From NCBI RefSeq assembly GCF_018274385.1, contig NZ_JAAFYZ010000040.1, positions 1-60,098 of the forward strand: a DNA stretch of 60,098 nt, read 5' to 3'. The notes under the pieces were generated by a model. It did no database searches, was not told the DNA's origin, and worked only from the letters and a program-made list of their open reading frames with translations. This stretch comes from Catenulispora pinistramenti (GTDB lineage: Bacteria > Actinomycetota > Actinomycetes > Streptomycetales > Catenulisporaceae). This document shows, piece after piece, positions 32,394 through 40,661 of the stretch; the first letter of the stretch is position 1; each line of letters begins with the position of its first letter. Both the position numbers and the translations under genes were made by a program.

Positions 32394-34079
32394 TCAGCTG
32401 ACGCCGGAGTTGATGAGGTTCCCGCATGTCCAGCCGGAGCCGGGGGAGACCCGTTTCCAGCCCGATCCGGTGTACTGCATGAACAGTGCGCACGGTGAGG
32501 TGGTCTTGCCGCCGACGTCCTGTGGCGCGAACAGCCCGTTGCCGGTGTAGTTGTGCACCTTGGACAGCGCCTGCACCATCGCCGGCCGGGTCAGGTTCGG
32601 CCCGATCTGGTTGGCCAGCCGGGTGAACAGCTCGGCCGAGGACCAGGCGAACATCCCGAAGTAGGTCGGCGCGGCGCCCGGGGCCACCTGGTGCAGCCAC
32701 TTGGTGTAGAGCTGGAGCTCAGGGTTCGAACCGGCTTCCTCGAACATCGCGGCGTTGCTGAAGACGAAGGCGTTGTTCGCCGCCGAGCCGGCCTGCTGCA
32801 CGAAGTTCGGGTCGTAGCCGGTCGGGTCCAGGACGAAGACCTTCGGCGTGAAACCCTGCTGCTGCATGGCCTGGGCGAGCGTCGCGGCCTCCTGATACGC
32901 GCCGAGGAACTGCACGTACTGGACGCCGGCCTGCTGCATCTTCACGACGTAGGGCGTGTAGTTCGACTCCGAGACGCCGATCGGCTGGTCCAACAGCCAG
33001 TTGAAGCCGTCCTTGGCGTACGCCTGCTCCCAGGACTTGGCCTGCTGCGCGGTGGTGCCGGTGTCGACGTACAGGAACGCGGCCTTGGAGCCCGCGCCCG
33101 GGAACTGCTTGTTCCAGAAGTCCGGTTGCACCTGGGGGACCAACGGCAATTGTTGCGAGTCTGTTCCAAAACAGACCGCACAGGTCTGCCGGGCCCGGGT
33201 GGTGCTGACCGCTTGCAGGTCCGGGATGCCGCACTGGGCGTCGGACGCCGCGCCGCCGGAGTCGAAGGCGGAGACCGAGCCGACCAGCGCGAAGTCGGAC
33301 TGGCAGGCGGTCAGGGTCTGCTGGTTGTCGCCGGCGTCCGAGGTCTGCGAATCGTAGGAGTGCACGGTGAGCTTGCGGCCGCAGATGCCGTTCGGGTGGG
33401 TGGCGTTGAAGTAGGCCGCGTATGCCTGGACGGCCTGCGGGGCGGAGCTGAACAGGCCGCCGATCGGGCCGGACAGGTCGCTGGCGTTGCCCAGGCTGAT
33501 GCTGTTCGCGGTCACGCCGGTGGCCGTCGAGCCGGTCGCGGTGCCGACGCAGTTGTCGGCGCCCGGGGCGCCGCCGCTGCCCCCGCCGGTACCGCCTCCG
33601 GTCCCGCCGCTGGTGCCACCGCCGCTGGTGCCGCCACCGGACGTCTTGCCCCCGGTGGTGCCGCCAGAGCCCTTACCTCCGGTGGTGCCGCCGGAACCCT
33701 TGCCCCCGGTGGTTCCGCCGGTGGAGGTGCCGCCGACCGCGCCGCCGCTGGTCCCGCCGGCCGCACCCCCGGTCGTGCCGCCGGAGCCGCCCCCGGTGGT
33801 CCCGCCCGCGCTTCCGGTGCCGCCGGCCGTCCCGCCGGTGGTGCCGTTTCCGGAGCTCTGGGAGCCGTCAGCACTCTGCGAGCCGTTGCCGTTCGCGCCC
33901 TGGCCGTACGCGATGGCGGCGGCCTTCTGGTCGGCGGACAGCCGGGCGCCGCAGGCACCCAGGGACAGCGAGAGGGCCGCGATGGTGATCGCGGTGGTCA
34001 CGGTGGTTATTCGGTGGCGACGGGGATTGTGACGGCGGTCGTGACGGATACGGGATCGCGGTGAGCGCGCGGAGGTCAT
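32394..34079 (-). CDS. LivK-type substrate-binding lipoprotein with Gly/Thr/Ser-rich linker
   Basis: A 561-residue solute receptor of the type-I periplasmic-binding fold (leucine/amide class). The N-terminus is Arg/His-rich, then a hydrophobic segment ending in a lipobox (LSLSLGACGARL). Next comes a ~120-residue low-complexity linker of GGTTGG/KGSGGTTGGK-like repeats. The binding domain starts near DNCVGTATGSTATGVTANSI and shows SLGNASDLSGPIGGLF and later the RTCAVCFGTDS region with a Cys pair. The linker probably carries the domain through the thick cell wall. It heads the HAAT operon. The ligand is unknown. Confidence 0.88.
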   Translation of the reverse strand: MTSARSPRSRIRHDRRHNPRRHRITTVTTAITIAALSLSLGACGARLSADQKAAAIAYGQGANGNGSQSADGSQSSGNGTTGGTAGGTGSAGGTTGGGSGGTTGGAAGGTSGGAVGGTSTGGTTGGKGSGGTTGGKGSGGTTGGKTSGGGTSGGGTSGGTGGGTGGGSGGAPGADNCVGTATGSTATGVTANSISLGNASDLSGPIGGLFSSAPQAVQAYAAYFNATHPNGICGRKLTVHSYDSQTSDAGDNQQTLTACQSDFALVGSVSAFDSGGAASDAQCGIPDLQAVSTTRARQTCAVCFGTDSQQLPLVPQVQPDFWNKQFPGAGSKAAFLYVDTGTTAQQAKSWEQAYAKDGFNWLLDQPIGVSESNYTPYVVKMQQAGVQYVQFLGAYQEAATLAQAMQQQGFTPKVFVLDPTGYDPNFVQQAGSAANNAFVFSNAAMFEEAGSNPELQLYTKWLHQVAPGAAPTYFGMFAWSSAELFTRLANQIGPNLTRPAMVQALSKVHNYTGNGLFAPQDVGGKTTSPCALFMQYTGSGWKRVSPGSGWTCGNLINSGVS

Positions 34080-34248
34080 CGAGTGCTACCACCTGACGGG
34101 TCGTCAGAAACGTTGGGTGTAGCAAGGCAGCGTGCTCTAATTCAACACAGAACTCAATAGAGTTTCGAGAGTCTCACGGCAGAATTTGGCAAACCGTGAT
34201 ACTGATTCACCCCGTCGGGTGATGGGTGACCGGGTATGTCGGGGGGTG

Positions 34249-34983
34249 TCAGCCCTTGAGCAGTTTGCCGAGAGCTTCCAGCCCGCGGCTGGCCGTCGAC
34301 TTCACGGTGCCCCGGCTGATACCCAGCGCCTCGGCGATGTCCGCCTCGGACAGGTCGGACCAGTAGCGCAGCACCAGCACCTCGCGCTGCCGCGGGGGCA
34401 GCTTCTGGATGGCCTCCAGCACCTCGCGGTGCTCCTCGGAGAGCAGGGCCACGGACTCGGCGCTGGCGGCGTCCGGGACGTGCGGCGGGGTGTAGCCGCG
34501 GGCGGTCTTGCGGCGGCGCAGTACCGAGCGCGCGTTGTTCACCACGGCGGTGCGCAGGTAGCCGACCGGGTTCTCCATGCCGGTGAGGTCGTCGCCGTAG
34601 CGGCGCCACAGGCCGGTGAAGGAGTCCTGCACCACGTCCTCGGCCGAGGCCTGGTCGTCGACCAGCAGGATGGCCAGCCGCACCAGCGACAGGCGGTGCG
34701 CGTAGTAGAGGTCGGCCAGCGACGGGCCCTCGCCGGGCTGCAACGCCCGGTGGCCGCGCGGCGCGGTGCTCCCGCCGATCATCGCCAGCGGATGGTTCCC
34801 GCTCGCGGACAGATCGCCCTCGGCGTCCTCGGTCGGCGTGTTCAGCGCCTCCCGCAGCGCCGCCACGACGGCGGCGACCCCGAGCCCGACCTGGCGCGCG
34901 CGGGCACCCGCGACGGTCGCACGATGCCGCCGCGGCCACCATATGGTGCGCGCCGGCCAGGCGACAGCGCCCGCCACACTCAT
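34249..34983 (-). CDS. SigE-family ECF RNA polymerase sigma factor
   Basis: A 244-residue sigma factor. Region 2 is at about 85-155 (LADLYYAHRLSLVRLAILLV, ASAEDVVQDSF, NPVGYLRTAVVNNARSVLRR) and region 4 at about 180-240 (LPPRQREVLVLRYWSDLS, then the helix-turn-helix EADIAEALGISRGTVKSTAS). These are hallmarks of the actinobacterial SigE family. An unusual ~80-residue basic N-terminal extension with a hydrophobic stretch precedes region 2. ATG 34983 follows CAGGAG with suitable spacing; in-frame codons further upstream lack a ribosome site. It stands 169 bp upstream of the HAAT operon on the same strand; control of that operon is possible but not shown. No anti-sigma gene is adjacent. Confidence 0.85.
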   Translation of the reverse strand: MSVAGAVAWPARTIWWPRRHRATVAGARARQVGLGVAAVVAALREALNTPTEDAEGDLSASGNHPLAMIGGSTAPRGHRALQPGEGPSLADLYYAHRLSLVRLAILLVDDQASAEDVVQDSFTGLWRRYGDDLTGMENPVGYLRTAVVNNARSVLRRRKTARGYTPPHVPDAASAESVALLSEEHREVLEAIQKLPPRQREVLVLRYWSDLSEADIAEALGISRGTVKSTASRGLEALGKLLKG

Positions 34984-35339
34984 CCGTTCAGCTCCTGAAA
35001 TCGATGTCCCCCCGCCGGCCGCGTGATGGCCGGCGACCGACAACCCGAGTCCCCATGCTATCGCCCGACCCGCCTTCGGCGGCAGGGCGTCTTGAGGGGT
35101 TGGATGCGGCTTCCCCCGCAATATACGGGCCGGTGGGGAGCGCCGTCGATGTGACCGGTCGGCGCGGGGCGGTGCCGGGGGGTTTCACGACTACAGCGGG
35201 TTAGTTGTAAGGGGTGCTGCGGCGCTGATCGTTTACGGTGGGAGGGGGTGGGTTTAGCGGTTCCTATACTCGGAGGCGCTGATCACACACTGGTCGTCGA
35301 GGTGCTCGACGCACTCGACGCGCTTGCAGAGGATTGACG
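34984..35339. other. Intergenic region between sigma factor and XRE regulator
   Basis: These 356 bases separate divergent genes. TATACT at 35265-35270 is a possible -10 for the XRE gene, with no matching -35. I see no toxin gene, no hairpin of note and no coding signal with a usable start. Confidence 0.45.
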
Positions 35340-35657
35340 ATGGCCAATCATGTGAAGTGGAGTGACATCCGCGCCGAGTTCATCGAGCGTGCCGGCGGCG
35401 AGGAGGTCGCCGCCGAGCGCCGGGCCAAGCTCCGTGCCGAGATGATGGGCTATCGGCTGGCGGAGCTCCGGAAGGCCCGCGGCATGACCCAGCAGCAGGT
35501 GGCTGACAGTATGGGCGTCACCAAAGGCCGCATCTCGCAGATAGAGCAAGGCAATGTGTCCGGCCAGGAAGTGCTGGCCCGCTATGCGAGGGCCCTGGGC
35601 GGCCAGCTGCACCAGGCCATCTACTTCGACGACGGCGACATCGCCGCCATCGCCTGA
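35340..35657 (+). CDS. XRE-family helix-turn-helix protein (HigA-like antitoxin or regulator)
   Basis: A 105-residue cytoplasmic DNA-binding protein. The HTH is at about 40-75 (RLAELRKARGMTQQQVADSM, then GVTKGRISQIEQG). The acidic/helical N-terminus (KWSDIRAEFIERAGGEEVAA) and the C-terminal ARYARALGGQL are typical of antitoxins paired with HigB/RelE or Gp49-like toxins. No toxin gene precedes or follows it, so it is an orphan antitoxin or a stand-alone regulator. ATG 35340 sits six bases after AGAGGA; a TTG at 35334 is less likely. It runs convergent with the SpoIIE-like gene. Confidence 0.85.
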   Translation: MANHVKWSDIRAEFIERAGGEEVAAERRAKLRAEMMGYRLAELRKARGMTQQQVADSMGVTKGRISQIEQGNVSGQEVLARYARALGGQLHQAIYFDDGDIAAIA

Positions 35658-35681
35658 CGCCTCACCGCGAGTTGTGTCCGC

Positions 35682-37268
35682 TTAGAACTCAAACTCGCAC
35701 CACACCGACTTCCCCTCCGGCAGCGGACGCGCGCCCCAGGCCGCCGCGACGGCGGCGATGATGCTGATCCCGCGGCCGTCCTCGTCGGTCTCGCGGGCCA
35801 GGCGGCGGCGGGGGAGATGGTCGGACTGGTCGGCGACGTCGATGATCAGGCGGCGGTCGGTGCGGCGCAGGCGGAGCACGACCGGGGCGGCGCCGTGGGT
35901 GACGGCGTTGGCGACCAGTTCGCTGACCGCCAGGACCGCGGTGTCGGTCAGGTCGTCGGCGACGCCCCAGGTGGTCAGGACGCCGGCGGTGTAGCTGCGG
36001 GCGTGCGCGGCGATCTCGGGGCCGCCGACCAGCTCCACCGATGCCGAGCGGAACAGTGCCGCGTGCGCGCCGGTCCAGGCCGGGACGTGCGCCACCAGCA
36101 GTGCCACGTCGTCGGTGCGCACCGCGCCGGCGGGGTCCAGGTTGCCGCTGGACACCGAGAGCGGGTCGATGGAGGCCAGGATGTGGTCCCGCACCAGGTC
36201 CACCGGGCCGGCGCCGGGCCGGGGCGGCTCCTCCTCCGGCGCCCGTGCGAACACCCGCCGCAGATCGCTGGTGCCGCGCTCCAGCAGGCCCTGCGTGTAG
36301 AAGGCCAGATACGACCCCGGCGGCACCGCCACCGCGGCCTCCTGCCAGGTCCAGTCCCCGCTGCCCAGCGAGGGCCCCGAAGCGCCGTCCAGCACCGCCA
36401 CGTAGCCGTCCGGCAGGCGTAACAGCGGGGGTAAGTGCCCGGCGTTGGCGTACGTCAGCGAGCCGTTGTCCGCGTCGTGCACCGCGTACACCAGCGTCGC
36501 CACCGGCGAGCCGGTGCGCTCGCCGTCGAAGTCCAGCGCGTGCCGGTCCAGGTGGTACATCACCTCGCCGGGCGGCAGGTTCTGCGAGGCGTAGGCCCGC
36601 ACCGCCGCGCGCAGCCGCCCCATCACCGCCGCCGCCCGCACCCCGACGCCCCCGGCCTGCGGCGTCACGCCGCCGACCACCAGCGCGGTCCGTCCGGCGC
36701 CCAGCGGGATCGCGTCGTACCAGTCCCCGCCGACCTCCAGCACCGGTTCGGCGTCCAGTGACGCGTCCTCGTACCGCACCAGCGCCGGCAGGTAGCAGGC
36801 GGCCAGCCGGATCTCGTCGGGCTGCACGATCCGCTGCGGCAGCAACGAGCGCTGGAGCATCACCGCCATGTTCCGGTTGCGGGTCTCCTCCTCCAGCAGC
36901 GCCTGCTCCCGCCGTACCCGCTCGGTCTCGTCCCGGCAGAACACGGCCACCCCGCCGCGGGCCGGCACGCACACCAGCGTGTAGTACCGGTCCCCGCCGT
37001 GCCGGCGCACCAGCCGGTCGTGCAACAGCACCGGACGCCCGGTGTCGTAGGCCTGGTCCAGCGCCGCGGGCAGACCGGTGGCCGTCAACTCCGGCAGCAC
37101 TTCCTCGACCGGCCGGCGCAGGGCCACCGCCCCGAAGTCGGCCTGGCACGCCTCGTTGGCGGCCAGTAGCAGGTGACCTGGGCCGTCGGCGAGCACCGCC
37201 GGCATCGGCGCGGCGTCGAACGCCGCGTGCAGCAGCTCCTCGATCGCGGGCATGACCGGTGACTTCAT
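35682..37268 (-). CDS. PAS - SpoIIE/PPM-like - HATPase regulator, probable pseudo-phosphatase
   Basis: A 528-residue three-part signalling protein: a PAS domain (about 9-115), a coiled linker, a SpoIIE/RsbU phosphatase-like domain (about 150-390) and an anti-sigma-type HATPase domain (about 400-528, with SELVANAVTHG and DGRGISIIAA). The fold landmarks GGDWYD (180-185) and TDDVALL (375-381) remain. The usual GDV-x-GHG loop reads VVGGVTPQAGG (197-207), and the usual YTDGL reads YTQGL (314-318). Two metal-binding aspartates are therefore missing, so phosphatase activity is doubtful. The kinase-like domain looks intact. Such proteins act in partner-switching control of sigma factors. AAAGG precedes ATG 37268. 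Confidence 0.9.
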   Translation of the reverse strand: MKSPVMPAIEELLHAAFDAAPMPAVLADGPGHLLLAANEACQADFGAVALRRPVEEVLPELTATGLPAALDQAYDTGRPVLLHDRLVRRHGGDRYYTLVCVPARGGVAVFCRDETERVRREQALLEEETRNRNMAVMLQRSLLPQRIVQPDEIRLAACYLPALVRYEDASLDAEPVLEVGGDWYDAIPLGAGRTALVVGGVTPQAGGVGVRAAAVMGRLRAAVRAYASQNLPPGEVMYHLDRHALDFDGERTGSPVATLVYAVHDADNGSLTYANAGHLPPLLRLPDGYVAVLDGASGPSLGSGDWTWQEAAVAVPPGSYLAFYTQGLLERGTSDLRRVFARAPEEEPPRPGAGPVDLVRDHILASIDPLSVSSGNLDPAGAVRTDDVALLVAHVPAWTGAHAALFRSASVELVGGPEIAAHARSYTAGVLTTWGVADDLTDTAVLAVSELVANAVTHGAAPVVLRLRRTDRRLIIDVADQSDHLPRRRLARETDEDGRGISIIAAVAAAWGARPLPEGKSVWCEFEF

Positions 37269-37585
37269 GGCGGCCTTTCGACGGACGGCGCAGCGACGCG
37301 CTGGGGATCATGAAGAAGCCTCGCGCGATTCAGATCAGTCTGGACCTCTCCCGGGGCGCCTCACGGGAACGGCGCGGGGCGATCCATCCGAATGAGGGAT
37401 CGCGGAGCGTTGGCGGCCGATCGCGGGAGGTGACCGCGTACCTTCCCAGGGATTCAGGGGACGAATATGATTCGGCCGATCGCGGTACCGCGGATACCAC
37501 CGCCGTGGGCGGGCAGTAGTCGGGGACCGTACGGGCCCGGGGGAGCGGTGTCCTGGGACCGGTTCACAGGGGAGGCGAGCCAAGC
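37269..37585. other. Divergent promoter region between the SpoIIE-like and NACHT genes
   Basis: These 317 bases hold an inverted repeat GCGATCC (37379-37385) / GGATCGC (37397-37403) and the direct repeat GGCCGATCGCGG at about 37416 and 37475, possible regulator sites. A small frame from ATG 37310 to 37519 (69 residues, polar, no family) is possible but unsupported. GGGGAGGC at 37569-37576 is the NACHT ribosome site. Confidence 0.4.
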
Positions 37586-40500
37586 GTGTCAGGGTCCGCA
37601 GCGGGGGTGGCGGCAGGAACCGAAGCGGCGTCGGCCACAGCGGCGGCCACAGCATCAACGCACCAGAGCGGTCTGCTGACCGGTGTCGTCTTGGCCGCCG
37701 TCAGTGCCCTGGCCGTGGCCGGCCTGTTCGCCTGGGCCGTCAAACAACTGTTGGCACCGTCCTTGACCCGCGCCGGCACCGGCCTGGCAGCCTGGCTCGC
37801 CGACCACCTGGCCGTCCTGCGCTCCTCCAGCTTGCGGCGCATCCGGCGCTACCAGCGCTCGGCCGCCGGCTACGCCCGCGAGCACACCCTCGGCTTCGGC
37901 ACCGAGCCGGTCAACGTCCGCGACGTCTACGTCCCGCTGCACCGCGAGGCGGCCGAGGGCGGCGATCGCGAGGACCTGTACGAGCTGATCCGCGGCTCCC
38001 GCCGCACGGTGGTCACCGGCGAGGCCGGGGCCGGCAAGTCGATGCTGCTCAAGCACTCGCTGATGAAGTGGACCGAGGGCCGCGCCACCCGGCGCAGCGT
38101 GGTCCCGGTAGTGGTCGAGCTGCGCCGGCTGAACGCGCTGGACGCCGCCGGGATCGATCTCACCGAGCAGGTCATCGCGTTCCTGGAGACACACCGCTTC
38201 CGGGGCGCGGCCGGCTTCGCGCGCAAGGCGCTTCAGGACGGCCGGCTCAGTGTCCTGTTCGACGGCCTCGACGAGGTCACCTCCGACCGCCTGGACCGGG
38301 TGGTGGACCTGCTGCGCGACTTCGCCCAGCGCTACGACGGCTGCCAGGTGGTGGTCACCTGCCGCGCCTCGCTGTACCGCGGCGAGCTCGACTTCGGCGC
38401 CGTGGTCCGGGTCGCCGAGCTCGATGACGCGACCATCCGCCGGCTGCTGGCCAGGTGGCCCGGGCTCGATGACGCCGCGCAGGAGCGCCTGTACCTCGCG
38501 CTGGGCACCAACGGGACGCTCAAACGCCTGGCCCGCAGCCCACTGATGCTCTCGATGATGGCCTGGCTGACCGCCGCGCGGATCACGCTCCCGGCCTCGC
38601 GCGCGGAGTTCTACGACACCGCGATCGAGCACCTGGTCAAACGCGACGATGTGCTCAAGCGCGGGCGCTCGCAGTTCCCGGCGAGTAAGAAGCTGGCGGT
38701 GCTACGCGGCTTGGCGCTGCTGTTGCAGGACCGGGCCGGCGGGGACGGCGACCGCCTCAGCATCGCGCACGACGAGGCCCTGGCGTACATCCGGTCCGTG
38801 GCCACGGCCATCGATCTGGACGACAAGGACGGCGAGGAGCTCCTGCGGGAACTCGCCGAACGCACCGAGTTGCTGGTGGCCACCGGCGGCGTGGCACCGC
38901 GCTATTCCTTCAGGCACCTGACATTCCAGGAATACCTGGCGGCGGTCGAGCTGCGCGACGATCGCGAGGGCCTGCTCGAACGGTATGACCGCGACCCCAA
39001 TGCCTGGCGCGAGACCGTGATCCTGTGGTGCGGCAAAGCCGACCGGGACACCGTGCCGTTAATCAAGGAACTGATGAAGCGTGGCTCGGTCGGCGAGCAG
39101 GTGCTGGCACTGGAGTGCGCCGCGGCGGCGACGAAGGTGGACGAGGCGACGGTGACGGCCGTCGTGGACCTGCTCATACCGAGCCTGTCCGCGGTCAGCC
39201 GGTCGGTGCGCGCGCAGGTGTCGGTGGCGTTCGGCAACGCGATGGCCGGCAGCGGCCCGCGCAGTGCCCGGATCCGTGGGCGGTTGATGGAGATGGCCCG
39301 AGCCGCCGGGGCTTCGGCGGGTGGCAAGAAGACTGTGTCGCGCGGTGCCCTGGTGAAGGCCCTGGCCTTGTCGGGCCACGGATCCGTCGCGGAGTTCCTG
39401 GCCGGGCTCGCCGCCACTGACGCCTCGGCGCGTTCCGCGCTGCGCTCGATGGGCGATCTCGCCATCCCCAGCCTTGCCGATCGCGCCGCAGAGGGCCACG
39501 CCGACGCGCTCGACGACATCGTCGCCATCGGTACTCCGGCGGCGCTCGGGGCGGTGATCGGGAGGTTGGAGGATTCCGGATCCACCGCCAGGCGCGCGGC
39601 CTGGCATCTCGGTTGCCTGCTGAGCGATTCGGCGTTCGCGGTCGCCGTCGAGGCGCGGGGAAGACCGGTGCGCAAGGCGAAGGGCCGAGAGTGGATCTGG
39701 CAGCCGTTCAGCCTTGACGAAGCGATGATCGCCACGGTGGCGCTCATCGCCGAACACATCGAGGAATCGCTCGTCGCCGAGCATCTCGGGGAATCAGAGC
39801 CCGATGACATTCCGGATCGGCTCGGTGCGCTCGACTTCCGTTTGGTGTTGGCACTGTCGCTGGGCACCGACGTCCCCGCAACGTGGTCCCGGGGCCGGGG
39901 CCGGGCGCTCATCGAATCGCTCGCGTTGGTGGCCGCTGTTGATTGGGAGCCAGAGCCGGCCGTGGCGGCCGATTTCCGAAACTTCATGTTCGAGGAAGTC
40001 GGCTGGAGCCAGCGGCAGCGCCGCATGGTCGACTCCCTGTCCTGGTCCGATCAGGCCCGGCTCATGAATGCCCTGGCCGGCGGCGCGCAACGGTCGCAGT
40101 GGAAGCGCGCGACGTTCGGCAAAGGCGGCCGTTGGGCCAGAAGCGCGCTGGCGCAGATCGCGGTCGCTGCGATAGCCGTCTGCGGGGTCGCGCTCTTCGT
40201 CGAGGCCGGAGTCGTGGTCAACGGGGCGTCCTATGTGCCGGTCTGGCTGGCCTGGGCCGGGTTGGCGGAGATCGCGACGGCGATCGCGGTCATCGGGGCC
40301 TCGACCCTCACCGGGCGCTTCAGCGTCATCGTGACCAGGAAGGCCAGTAGTGTCCCGATCCTCAACACCAAGCGCTCACTGCTGCCGTCGAGGGGCGGCA
40401 CGGTCATCGCGGCCGCGGTGACGATCGGGCAGGTGCTGCTCCTGGAAGCGTTCGTGCGGCGGTGGATCGGCTGGTCGCTCGCGGCCCTGATCGGCATCCT

Positions 40501-40621
40501 CTTCTTCGGGTACTGCGCATATGCGGCGAGTTGCCTGGTGCGCATCCTGAACCCGGCCCGCAAAGCCATCGAGGAATCCGGCGCCACCACGGCCAGCTCC
40601 TCGATCATCCCCGACCCGTGA
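37586..40621 (+). CDS. Membrane-anchored NACHT-domain NTPase
   Basis: A 1011-residue STAND-type NTPase. An N-terminal membrane helix (about 30-52) precedes a linker and a NACHT domain with Walker A GEAGAGKS (145-152), Walker B VLFDGLDE (223-230), a TCRASLYR sensor-like segment and an LARSPLMLSMM helix. FRHLTFQEYLAA near 440 is the conserved winged-helix end of NACHT proteins. Residues ~460-850 form helical, HEAT-like repeats. The C-terminus has about four membrane helices (from ~860). Bacterial NACHT proteins include phage-defence proteins; here both ends are in the membrane and no separate nuclease or TIR effector is seen, so a membrane effector is inferred. GTG start behind GGGGAGGC. Confidence 0.88.
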   Translation: MSGSAAGVAAGTEAASATAAATASTHQSGLLTGVVLAAVSALAVAGLFAWAVKQLLAPSLTRAGTGLAAWLADHLAVLRSSSLRRIRRYQRSAAGYAREHTLGFGTEPVNVRDVYVPLHREAAEGGDREDLYELIRGSRRTVVTGEAGAGKSMLLKHSLMKWTEGRATRRSVVPVVVELRRLNALDAAGIDLTEQVIAFLETHRFRGAAGFARKALQDGRLSVLFDGLDEVTSDRLDRVVDLLRDFAQRYDGCQVVVTCRASLYRGELDFGAVVRVAELDDATIRRLLARWPGLDDAAQERLYLALGTNGTLKRLARSPLMLSMMAWLTAARITLPASRAEFYDTAIEHLVKRDDVLKRGRSQFPASKKLAVLRGLALLLQDRAGGDGDRLSIAHDEALAYIRSVATAIDLDDKDGEELLRELAERTELLVATGGVAPRYSFRHLTFQEYLAAVELRDDREGLLERYDRDPNAWRETVILWCGKADRDTVPLIKELMKRGSVGEQVLALECAAAATKVDEATVTAVVDLLIPSLSAVSRSVRAQVSVAFGNAMAGSGPRSARIRGRLMEMARAAGASAGGKKTVSRGALVKALALSGHGSVAEFLAGLAATDASARSALRSMGDLAIPSLADRAAEGHADALDDIVAIGTPAALGAVIGRLEDSGSTARRAAWHLGCLLSDSAFAVAVEARGRPVRKAKGREWIWQPFSLDEAMIATVALIAEHIEESLVAEHLGESEPDDIPDRLGALDFRLVLALSLGTDVPATWSRGRGRALIESLALVAAVDWEPEPAVAADFRNFMFEEVGWSQRQRRMVDSLSWSDQARLMNALAGGAQRSQWKRATFGKGGRWARSALAQIAVAAIAVCGVALFVEAGVVVNGASYVPVWLAWAGLAEIATAIAVIGASTLTGRFSVIVTRKASSVPILNTKRSLLPSRGGTVIAAAVTIGQVLLLEAFVRRWIGWSLAALIGILFFGYCAYAASCLVRILNPARKAIEESGATTASSSIIPDP

Positions 40622-40648
40622 TCACGGCCCCATCCGCGACCCGTGATC
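40620..40648. terminator. Hairpin between convergent NACHT and LuxR genes
   Basis: GATCACGG (40620-40627) and CCGTGATC (40641-40648) form an 8-bp stem with a 13-nt loop in the 40-bp gap between two convergent stops. It could terminate both directions. No T-run is present. Confidence 0.5.
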
Positions 40649-40661
40649 GCTGCCCGCCGCG

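Noticed and set aside
37310..37519. Small 69-residue frame in the divergent SpoIIE-like/NACHT region
   Set aside because: It has only a poor ribosome site, polar low-information sequence and overlaps presumed promoters; mentioned in the region note but not called.
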